Below are positions 14,565-20,145 of a DNA stretch of 20,145 nucleotides, piece by piece. Position 1 is the first letter of the stretch; every line of letters begins with the position of its first letter. The stretch lies in the NCBI GenBank assembly GCA_964406375.1, contig CAYORM010000052.1:1-20145 (forward strand), read 5' to 3'. Under the pieces are notes generated by a model. That model had not been told where the DNA came from. It did no database searches and saw nothing but the letters and a program-made list of their open reading frames with translations. A program made the translations under genes and the position numbers. The DNA comes from CAYORM01 sp964406375. Its GTDB lineage: Bacteria; Pseudomonadota; Alphaproteobacteria; DSM-16000; Inquilinaceae.

Positions 14565-14592
14565 GGGGCGGCACCCGTCCCGGTGCCACCCC
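14565..14592 (-). other. Hairpin between binding-protein and permease genes (mRNA stability or attenuation)
   Basis: GGGG-C-GGCACC (14565-14575) pairs with GGTGCC-A-CCCC (14582-14592): ten of eleven positions match over a six-base loop. It fills the gap between the binding-protein stop and the permease ATG. Structures here protect the upstream message from 3' decay and lower permease expression in many ABC operons. No T-run follows. Confidence 0.5.
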
Positions 14593-14605
14593 CTACGCCG
14601 CGATG

Positions 14606-15406
14606 TCACGGGATCGCGATGTCGTAGCCGAACCACTGCGTGGCCAGCGCCGCAAGGCTGCCATCGGCCCGCATGCTGTCGAGCGCCTCGTCGAACCGCT
14701 CGCGCAGCGCGTCATCCTCCTGCCGGAAGGCGATACCGATGCCCTCGCCGAAGATCGGATCGTCGGCACCGGTCAGGCCGGGTCCGAACTGGGCGAAGGC
14801 CGAACCCTCCTCGCTCGCGAGGAAGGGCTCGAGCACGAGGCTGTCGGCCAGCGCGGCGTCGATCCGGCCCGACAGCAGGTCGAGATAGAGGTCGTCCTGC
14901 GTGTCGTAGAGGTTGATCGTGGCGCCGCTGATCTGCGTCTCGGCATAGGTCTGGTGGATGGTCGAGCGCTGCACGCCGAGCGTCCGCCCGTCGAGTGCCG
15001 CCACCACGTCCGCGATCGTCTCGGCCTCCAGCAGTGCGCTGTCCGAGGGGGCGACGAACCAAGCGGGCGTCGTCACGTAGCCGCGGCTGAAATCGACCTG
15101 TTCGCGGCGCTCGTCGGTGATCGTCATCCCGGCCATGATCATGTCATAGCGGCCGCTCAGCAGCGCCGGGATGATGCCGTCCCAATCCTGGGCCACGAAC
15201 TCGCAGGTGACGCCCGCCCGCTCGCACAGCGCGCGGCCGAGATCGACCTCGAAGCCGACCAGCTCGCCCGAGGCGTCCGTCGCGTTGAACGGCGGATAGG
15301 CGCCTTCGGTGCCGATCCGCACCACCTCATCCTGGGCCTGGACGGCGCCGGCGGCGAGCATTGCCGCGGCGAACGCCGCGATCGGGGCGATCGCATATCG
15401 GGTCAT
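14606..15406 (-). CDS. Periplasmic polar (probably basic) amino-acid-binding protein
   Basis: A 266-residue family-3 solute-binding protein. The signal peptide is 1-24 (MTRYAIAPIAAFAAAML then VQA), with the mature chain from QDEVVRIGTEGAYPPFN. GFEVDLGRALCERAGVTCEFV and LLSGRYDMIMAGMTITDERREQVDFSRGY match the HisJ/ArgT/opine-binding group, where the Arg in TDERR holds the ligand alpha-carboxylate. Two Cys in the mature chain (CERAGVTC) match the conserved disulphide of this group. Arg, Lys, His, ornithine or an opine are the likely ligands; the exact one cannot be read from the sequence. The ATG has AGGAGG 5 nt upstream. The gene lies 27 nt after the ATPase gene. Confidence 0.93.
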   Translation of the reverse strand: MTRYAIAPIAAFAAAMLAAGAVQAQDEVVRIGTEGAYPPFNATDASGELVGFEVDLGRALCERAGVTCEFVAQDWDGIIPALLSGRYDMIMAGMTITDERREQVDFSRGYVTTPAWFVAPSDSALLEAETIADVVAALDGRTLGVQRSTIHQTYAETQISGATINLYDTQDDLYLDLLSGRIDAALADSLVLEPFLASEEGSAFAQFGPGLTGADDPIFGEGIGIAFRQEDDALRERFDEALDSMRADGSLAALATQWFGYDIAIP

Positions 15407-15433
15407 TCAAACCTCCTGTGTTGCACGTCGGTC

Positions 15434-16210
15434 TCAGTATTCGGTCGTCAGGAACTGCCGGAGCCGCTCCGAGCGGGGCCGGTCGAAGATGTCGGCGGGC
15501 GCACCCTCCTCCTCGACCCGGCCCTGGTGCAGGAACACGACGCGGCTCGACACCTCGCGCGCGAAGCGCATCTCATGGGTCACCAGCAGCATCGTGTTGC
15601 CTTCCTCGGCGAGCTCCCGGATCACCCGCAGGACTTCGCCGACGAGCTCCGGGTCGAGTGCCGAGGTGGGCTCGTCGAACAGCATCACCCGCGGCTGCAT
15701 CGCCAGCGCCCGCGCGATCGCCGCGCGCTGCTGCTGTCCGCCCGAGAGATGGTTCGGATAGTGGTTGCGCTTGTCGGCGATCCCGACCTTGGCGAGCAGC
15801 GCCTCGGCGCGGGCCACTGCCTCGGCGCGGGGCACCCGCAGCACATGGATAGGCGCCTCGATCACATTCTCCAGCACAGTCATATGGCTCCAGAGGTTGA
15901 AGCTCTGGAAAACCATGCCGAGCCGGGTCCGGATGCGGTCGACTTGGCGGCGGTCGGCCGGCTGGGCGTGGCCGTCGGGCAGACGGCGCATGCGGATCAG
16001 CTCGCCATTCACCCAGACCTCTCCCTCGTCCGGGATCTCGAGCAGGTTGATGCACCGCAGCAGCGTGCTCTTGCCCGAGCCGGAGGAGCCGATGATCGAG
16101 ATGACATCACCCTGGCGAGCGCCGAGTGAGACGCCGCGCAGCACCTCCACCGATCCGAAGCGCTTGTAGAGGTCTTTCACGACGATGGCCTCGTCGTTCG
16201 ACGACGCCAT
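15434..16210 (-). CDS. Polar amino-acid ABC importer ATP-binding protein (HisP type)
   Basis: A 258-residue ATPase, the first gene of the importer operon. Walker A GSSGSGKST is at 41-49, the Q-loop Gln at 102, the signature LSGGQQQ at 155-161, Walker B VMLFDEP at 175-181 and switch His at 212. The insertion between Walker A and the Q-loop (MRRLPDGHAQPADRRQVDRIR) is typical of HisP/OccP as opposed to the shorter GlnQ. This supports a basic amino-acid or opine substrate. The ATG at 16210 is chosen because GAAGGAGG lies 8 nt upstream; an ATG at 16228 lies on the other side of that site, and the frame remains open for 49 codons upstream. Confidence 0.95.
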   Translation of the reverse strand: MASSNDEAIVVKDLYKRFGSVEVLRGVSLGARQGDVISIIGSSGSGKSTLLRCINLLEIPDEGEVWVNGELIRMRRLPDGHAQPADRRQVDRIRTRLGMVFQSFNLWSHMTVLENVIEAPIHVLRVPRAEAVARAEALLAKVGIADKRNHYPNHLSGGQQQRAAIARALAMQPRVMLFDEPTSALDPELVGEVLRVIRELAEEGNTMLLVTHEMRFAREVSSRVVFLHQGRVEEEGAPADIFDRPRSERLRQFLTTEY

Positions 16211-16283
16211 GCCGGTCGCCTCCTTCATCACCCTGTCAGCCGCCCCCCGCCGTCTTTCCGGCCGCCCCTCGCGGCTCTGGCCT

Positions 16284-16312
16284 ATCGAAGCATCGCCCGC
16301 AGGACCGGTCAA
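16284..16312 (-). promoter_or_regulatory. Candidate promoter for the amino-acid importer operon
   Basis: On the minus strand TTGACC (16312-16307) matches five of six -35 positions and TTCGAT (16289-16284), 17 bp on, is a weak -10. It would start transcription about 65-70 nt before the ATPase ATG and lies downstream of the ccm terminator candidate. Confidence 0.35.
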
Positions 16313-16314
16313 TC

Positions 16315-16333
16315 GCCGCCACCCGCTGGCGGC
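16315..16333 (-). terminator. Candidate terminator of the ccm operon
   Basis: GCCGCCA-CCCGC-TGGCGGC is a perfect seven-base-pair stem with a five-base loop, 40 nt past the ccmI stop. No T-run follows on the minus strand, so it may need Rho or may only stabilise the 3' end. Confidence 0.4.
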
Positions 16334-16344
16334 CGGATCGGAGA

Positions 16345-16366
16345 GTGCATTTTGCACGCATTGTGC
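16345..16366. promoter_or_regulatory. Overlapping inverted repeats, possible regulator site
   Basis: GTGCA-TTT-TGCAC (16345-16357) is a perfect dyad, and its right arm forms a second dyad GCAC-GCATT-GTGC (16354-16366). They lie between the ccmI stop and the hairpin, about 35 bp upstream of the proposed importer promoter. That suits an activator or repressor site. The regulator cannot be named. Confidence 0.35.
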
Positions 16367-16372
16367 GGATCA

Positions 16373-17773
16373 TCAGCCGGGGTCGGCAGGCACGTCGAGC
16401 GCGGCGATCCGCTCCTCGAGTGCCCGCCACTCGGGGCTGCCCTCCGCGAACAGGGCGGCGAGCCGTCGCCACAGCGCCGCCGCCTCGCCCTGGCGCCCGT
16501 CGCGCGCGGCGGCGGCGCCGAGGAACCACAAGGCCTGCGGACTGTCCGGCTGCAACTCGATCAGCCTGTGCATCGCCGTCTCGAAGGCTGCTGGTACCGT
16601 GTCGCCATCACCCGCGGCGAGGCGCGCATCGGCCCAGGCGGCGAGGACGGCCGGATCGTCGGGCATCAGCGCCGCCGCCCGCCCATAGGCCTCGGCCGCC
16701 GCCTCGGCCTCGCCCAGCACCAGCCGGGCCTGGCCGAGCCACAGCCAGCCCTGAGGATCATCGGGCTCGGCCGCGAGCCGCGCCGCCAGCCGTTCGACCA
16801 TGCCTTCGATCGCGGCCGCGCGCTCCTCCGGCGGCAGCGCCGCGATCGCCGCGCCGGCCTCGTCGCCGGGGGGGGCATCGCCGACAGGGGCGCCGCCCGG
16901 TGCCAGGATCTCGGGCTCGACACCCAGCCGGTCGGCGGCTTCGGCGATACGGCGGGAGAGTTCCTCGACCCAAGGGGCACCGGGTGGACTGTCGCGCATC
17001 AGCGCCTGCCAGCCGGCGAGCGCCCCTGCGTCGTCGCCGGCCTGGGCGCGGCCGAGTGCCAGGTAGAAGCGGGCGCGCGGATCGGCCGGATCGCCCTTGA
17101 GCGCCTCCTCGAAGCCGGCGATGGCGGCCTCCGTCACCACGCCGGCGCCGGCCTGGACCAGCGCCTCCGCCCAGCGCGAGAGGAGCGCGGGTTCGGGCGC
17201 TGTGGCCAGCCCGATCGCCCGGCCCCAGGCGGCGGCCGCCGCCGCGGGGTCGCCGAGCGCCATGCGCGCCTCGCCGAGCGCCATCCAGCCGGCGCGGTCG
17301 TCCGGGGCGGCGGCGAGCCGGGCCTCGAGCGCCTGGGCCTCGGCAAGCATCGACCTTTGCGCCTCCTGCGCGGCGGGGTCACGTGCCGCGAAGGGCGCGG
17401 CCGGCAGGTCGGGCCGGCCCTGCGGGACGTAGATCGCGAGCGCCAACACGGGCACCAGCGCCGCCAGCACCGCTGCCAGCAGCCGCGCCCTGCGGCTCGG
17501 GGTGGTCCGGTCCGGCATGCCGCTCGCACCCTCCTCTCCCCGCTCGGCCGCCAGGAGACGCCGGCCGATCTCGGCACGTGCCGCGGCGGCTTCGGCCGGA
17601 CCGATCACACCGCGTGCACGATCACGGTCCACCTCGGCGAGCTGGTCACGATAGATCGCCCGCGCCCCGTCGGTGGCGCCCAGCATCGGGGGTGGACGCA
17701 GCAGCGCGCGCATCAGCAGCGCGACGACCCCGGCGGTCAGCGCGGCGGCGGCGAGCCACAGCGTCAGGGACAT
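16373..17773 (-). CDS. ccmI: Cytochrome c biogenesis protein CcmI
   Basis: A 466-residue inner-membrane protein that chaperones apocytochrome c to the haem-ligation complex. Two membrane segments, 3-24 and 97-116, flank a cytoplasmic loop holding the family motif YRDQLAEVDRDRARGVI (41-57). The long periplasmic C-terminal part is built of tetratricopeptide-like helices, seen at about 157-188 (DDRAGWMALGEARMALGDP), the segment DPRARFYLALGRAQAGDD, then DDPQGWLWLGQARLVLGEA and DSPQALWFLGAAAARDG. An Ala/Pro/Gly-rich linker (EILAPGGAPVGDAPPGDEAG) divides two TPR groups. The start at 17773 lies 24 nt after ccmH, with AAAGG about 11 nt upstream. It is the last gene of the ccm run and is separate from CcmH, unlike the enterobacterial CcmH fusion. 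Confidence 0.92.
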   Translation of the reverse strand: MSLTLWLAAAALTAGVVALLMRALLRPPPMLGATDGARAIYRDQLAEVDRDRARGVIGPAEAAAARAEIGRRLLAAERGEEGASGMPDRTTPSRRARLLAAVLAALVPVLALAIYVPQGRPDLPAAPFAARDPAAQEAQRSMLAEAQALEARLAAAPDDRAGWMALGEARMALGDPAAAAAAWGRAIGLATAPEPALLSRWAEALVQAGAGVVTEAAIAGFEEALKGDPADPRARFYLALGRAQAGDDAGALAGWQALMRDSPPGAPWVEELSRRIAEAADRLGVEPEILAPGGAPVGDAPPGDEAGAAIAALPPEERAAAIEGMVERLAARLAAEPDDPQGWLWLGQARLVLGEAEAAAEAYGRAAALMPDDPAVLAAWADARLAAGDGDTVPAAFETAMHRLIELQPDSPQALWFLGAAAARDGRQGEAAALWRRLAALFAEGSPEWRALEERIAALDVPADPG

Positions 17774-17797
17774 GGCGTCACCGCCTTTCGCACCGCG

Positions 17798-18262
17798 TCA
17801 TCGGTCGCGCTCATCCTCCAGCATACGCGTCAGCGCCGCCTCCTCGGCGGGGCTGAGCGGCACCTCGACGCCAGCGCGGCCGCGCCGTCTGCGATGGGCC
17901 AGCAGCACGATGCCCGCACCCGCCGCCAGCACGATCGCCGGGCCGAGCCACAATGCCAGCGTGTCGAACCGGAAGGGCGGGCGCAGCCTGACATAATCGC
18001 CATAGCGCTCGACGATGAAGGCGACCGCCGCCTCATCGCTGTCGCCGGCGGCGAGCCGCTCACGGACCAGCCGGCGCAGATCGCGCGCGAGCGGCGCGTC
18101 GCTGTCGTCGATCGACTGGTTCTGGCAGACGAGGCAGCGCAGCTCACGCGAGATCGCCCGGGCGCGTGCCTCGAGCGCCGGATCGTCGAGCCGCTCGCCC
18201 GGCCCGACCGCCGCGGCCGGCGCTGCGATGAGCAGCGTGAGGAGAAGGAGAAGAGACCTCAT
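17798..18262 (-). CDS. ccmH: Cytochrome c maturation thioredox protein CcmH
   Basis: A 154-residue protein with signal peptide 1-18, a three-helix periplasmic domain and a C-terminal membrane anchor (about 102-123). The motif LRCLVCQNQSI puts the redox cysteines at 43 and 46; they keep the CXXCH thiols of apocytochrome c reduced for haem attachment. The ATG at 18262 overlaps the ccmG stop (ATGA), and GGGAG lies 8 nt upstream; a GTG six codons earlier is less likely. The length is that of the short CcmH/CcmL form without a TPR domain, and that role is carried by the next gene, ccmI. The Arg-rich HRRRRGRAG after the anchor fixes the C-terminus inside the cell. Confidence 0.95.
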   Translation of the reverse strand: MRSLLLLLTLLIAAPAAAVGPGERLDDPALEARARAISRELRCLVCQNQSIDDSDAPLARDLRRLVRERLAAGDSDEAAVAFIVERYGDYVRLRPPFRFDTLALWLGPAIVLAAGAGIVLLAHRRRRGRAGVEVPLSPAEEAALTRMLEDERDR

Positions 18263-18810
18263 CCGCCGAGCTCCCGCCACAGCGGCATCAGATCACGCTC
18301 CACCACCTGCGGTGTCAGCGGGCCGGCCCAGCGCCAGCGGATGCGGCCGGCGCCGTCGACAAGGAACGTCTCGGGAATACCGTAGACGCCGAACTCGATA
18401 CCGGTGCGTCCGTCGCGGTCGGCGCCGATCGCGGTGAAGGGGTCGCCATGGCGGTCGAGCCAGCGCCGTGCATCCGCGGGTGCATCCTTGTAGTTCACGC
18501 CGTAGAGCGGCATCCCCTCCTCGATCGCCAGACGCGTCAGGACCGGGTGCTCGGCAAGGCACGGGACGCACCAGCTCGCGAAGAAATTGACGAGGATCGG
18601 CCCGTCGCCGCGCGCGAGATCAGCCGCCGTGAGGCCGGGGCCATCGCGCCCTTCGATGGGGGCGAGGGTGAAGGCCGGCACCGGGCGGTCGATCATCGCC
18701 GAGGGCAGCATCGCGGGATCGCGTCCGGACAGGATCGACCAGGCGAAGACGGCGGCGAGCGCCAGCACCGCGAGGAGTGGCAGGAGGAACAGCAGCCGTC
18801 GCGCACCCAT
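18259..18810 (-). CDS. ccmG: Thiol:disulfide interchange protein CcmG/DsbE
   Basis: A 183-residue membrane-anchored thioredoxin-like reductant of the cytochrome c maturation pathway. A single N-terminal membrane segment (5-26) is followed by the periplasmic fold. Active-site motif WCVPC has Cys81 and Cys84. The CcmG-specific segment LYGVNYKD (102-109) and GIPETFLVD with cis-Pro146 are present. The ATG at 18810 is 13 nt after the ccmF stop. The frame is open 35 codons further upstream within ccmF, but that part is Pro/Arg-rich and not protein-like. It is translationally coupled to ccmH through the ATGA overlap. CcmG probably reduces CcmH or apocytochrome c with electrons from CcdA/DsbD. Confidence 0.95.
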   Translation of the reverse strand: MGARRLLFLLPLLAVLALAAVFAWSILSGRDPAMLPSAMIDRPVPAFTLAPIEGRDGPGLTAADLARGDGPILVNFFASWCVPCLAEHPVLTRLAIEEGMPLYGVNYKDAPADARRWLDRHGDPFTAIGADRDGRTGIEFGVYGIPETFLVDGAGRIRWRWAGPLTPQVVERDLMPLWRELGG

Positions 18811-18823
18811 CGCCACCCAGCCC

Positions 18824-20145
18824 TCAACCGGCGATCCGCCCCGCGCCGCTCTGCGGCAGCGGCCCGGCGGTGGCGGCGCGGCGGGGCGCGCCGACCCGGA
18901 GCCGGCGGTCGGCAAGCGAGAGCAGCCCGCCCAGCACCATCACCAGCGCGCCACCCCAGATCCAGGGCACCAGCGGGTTGTAATGAAGGCGCAGCGTCCA
19001 GCGCCCGTCATCGGCCTGCTCGCCAAGCACGACATAGAGATCGGCGAAGCCGGTGGTGCGGATCGCCGCCTCGGTCGTCTGCATCCGGGCGACGGGGTAG
19101 AAGCGGCGTTCCGGCGTCAGCAGCGCGATCGGCTCGCCGTCATGCAGCAGCCGGAGACGCCCCTCCGTCGCCTGCCAGTTGGGGCCGGCCGTCGCGGCGG
19201 TGCCCTCGAACGCGACAGCATAGCCGGCGGCGAGCGGGACGACATCGCCGGGTGCCGCCAGCTCGACCCGCTCGGTCGACCAGAAGATCGACCCCATCAT
19301 TCCGAGAATGGCGATGCCGAGACCGGCATGGCCCAGCGCGGTGCCCCAGGCGGCGCGCGGCAGGCCGGCGAGCCGCGCCAGGCTGTCGCCGAGCGGAATG
19401 CGGAACAGGCGGACACGCTCGGCGATCTCGCTGACCGCGCCGACGATGGCCCAAATGGCGAGCGCGACACCGAGCAACGCCCCGACGGGCCCGCCCTCGA
19501 GCGTCCAGGCGGCGATCGCGGCGGCCGCAGCGGCGGCGACCGCTGCCACCCAGAGCCGCGACAATGCGCCGGCCAGATCGCCGCGCTTCCAGGCGAGCAT
19601 CGGCCCGGCCGCCATTGCGGCAACCGCGGCCGCCATCAGCGGACCGAAGGTGGCATCGAAATAGGGCGGGCCCACCGAGACGGTCGCGCCGCCGACCGCA
19701 TCGAGGAAGAGCGGGTAGAGCGTGCCGAGGAACACGGTCGCAGTGGCGGTCGACAAAAGGAGGTTGTTGAGCACCAGCGCCCCCTCTCGGCTGATCGGCG
19801 CGAACAGCCCGCCGAGTTTGAGTGCCGGCGCCCGCCAGGCATAGAGCGCGAGCGCGCCGCCCAGCGTCAGGGCGAGCAGGGCCAGGATGAACACGCCGCG
19901 TGCCGGATCGACGGCGAAGGCGTGGACCGAGGTCAGCACGCCCGACCGGACGAGGAAGGTGCCCAGCAGGCTGAATCCGAAGGCGACGATCGCGAGCAGG
20001 ATCGTCCAGCTCTTTAGCGCGTCACGCTTCTCCACGACGATGGCGGAGTGCAGCAGCGCGGTGCCGACCAGCCAGGGCATCAGGGAGGCGTTCTCGACCG
20101 GATCCCAGAACCACCAGCCGCCCCAGCCGAGCTCGTAATAGGCCC
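18824..20145 (-). CDS. ccmF: Haem lyase subunit CcmF, partial (5' part outside window)
   Basis: The C-terminal 439 residues of a protein usually near 650. At the window edge the frame reads AYYELGWGGWWFWDPVENAS, the tryptophan-rich WWD haem-handling motif, then MPWLVGTALLHSAIVVEKRD, so translation begins beyond the right edge and not at the Met at 20080. Several membrane segments follow, with conserved His in ALLHSAIV and TSVHAFAVDP. The periplasmic segment ERRFYPVARMQTTEAAIRTTGFADLYVVLGE and the final WIWGGALVMVLGGLLSLADRR are standard CcmF C-terminal features. CcmF ligates haem, delivered on CcmE, to apocytochrome c with CcmH and CcmI. ccmE is probably just upstream, outside the window. Confidence 0.96.
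   Translation of the reverse strand, partial: AYYELGWGGWWFWDPVENASLMPWLVGTALLHSAIVVEKRDALKSWTILLAIVAFGFSLLGTFLVRSGVLTSVHAFAVDPARGVFILALLALTLGGALALYAWRAPALKLGGLFAPISREGALVLNNLLLSTATATVFLGTLYPLFLDAVGGATVSVGPPYFDATFGPLMAAAVAAMAAGPMLAWKRGDLAGALSRLWVAAVAAAAAAAIAAWTLEGGPVGALLGVALAIWAIVGAVSEIAERVRLFRIPLGDSLARLAGLPRAAWGTALGHAGLGIAILGMMGSIFWSTERVELAAPGDVVPLAAGYAVAFEGTAATAGPNWQATEGRLRLLHDGEPIALLTPERRFYPVARMQTTEAAIRTTGFADLYVVLGEQADDGRWTLRLHYNPLVPWIWGGALVMVLGGLLSLADRRLRVGAPRRAATAGPLPQSGAGRIAG

Noticed and set aside
16211..16357. A 49-residue extension of the HisP-type ATPase
   Set aside because: It runs through the terminator candidate and the promoter region, while the ATG at 16210 has GAAGGAGG upstream and the normal HisP-like N-terminus.
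16330..16370. A sigma-54 promoter or NtrC site ahead of the amino-acid importer
   Set aside because: No GG and GC pair with ten-base spacing was found on either strand, and the GCAC/GTGC arms are five, not about seven, bases apart.
18824..20080. Complete CcmF starting at the Met at 20080
   Set aside because: The frame continues through the WWD motif to the window edge, so this Met is internal.
1..20145. CRISPR arrays, tRNAs, rRNAs, insertion sequences, toxin-antitoxin or phage-defence genes
   Set aside because: No regularly spaced repeats, no tRNA-like cloverleaf signals, no transposase motifs and no defence domains were seen on either strand; every sizeable plausible gene fits a metabolic, transport, regulatory or cytochrome-maturation family.

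Overview
The window is about 20 kb of very GC-rich chromosomal DNA with tightly packed genes. Its character is alphaproteobacterial, probably Rhodospirillales-like. The reasons are a glutamate synthase pair in gltD-gltB order, with the GltB catalytic Cys preceded by a propeptide of 38 residues, and a ccmF-ccmG-ccmH-ccmI run with CcmH and CcmI as separate proteins. The base composition also gives long antisense open frames, which are not genes. I find no tRNA, rRNA, CRISPR array, insertion sequence or phage gene.

Layout. (1) 1-4396, minus strand: gltD followed by gltB (cut by the left edge), the two subunits of NADPH-dependent glutamate synthase. (2) 4397-6116: a 260-bp divergent intergenic region, a plus-strand Esterase D-type hydrolase, and a convergent minus-strand VOC protein of the predicted lactoylglutathione lyase type. 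Two back-to-back hairpins separate the convergent pair. (3) 6201-12601: a catabolic locus. A plus-strand LacI-family regulator is divergent from a minus-strand operon encoding a mandelate racemase/enolase-superfamily enzyme, a periplasmic binding protein, a fused two-domain permease and an ATPase. The transporter looks like the Fe3+/putrescine/phosphonate type, but its binding protein lacks the ferric-binding Tyr pair. A small carboxylate such as a sugar acid is therefore a better guess than iron. (4) 12573-16210, minus strand: a polar (probably basic) amino-acid ABC importer in the order ATPase, binding protein, two permeases, followed by a GNAT acetyltransferase resembling AAC(6')-Ib. (5) 16373-20145, minus strand: ccmF (cut by the right edge), ccmG, ccmH and ccmI, for cytochrome c maturation.

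How they work together. GOGAT makes glutamate from glutamine and 2-oxoglutarate. The amino-acid importer brings in nitrogen-rich substrates. The LacI locus imports and begins to transform one carboxylate-like compound. The ccm block attaches haem to apocytochromes c in the periplasm.

I see no unmistakably new multi-gene system. The leads most worth following are these: the enolase-superfamily enzyme has two usual catalytic positions changed (second Lys of KxK to Gly, dyad Asp to Arg); its transporter is likely to be misannotated as an iron importer; an AAC(6')-like acetyltransferase sits at the end of an amino-acid import operon; and a seven-codon leader-like ORF ending Trp-Trp-stop lies ahead of the esterase gene. 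Several intergenic hairpins and inverted repeats are also recorded. All comparisons with families are from memory and by eye; no database search was run.
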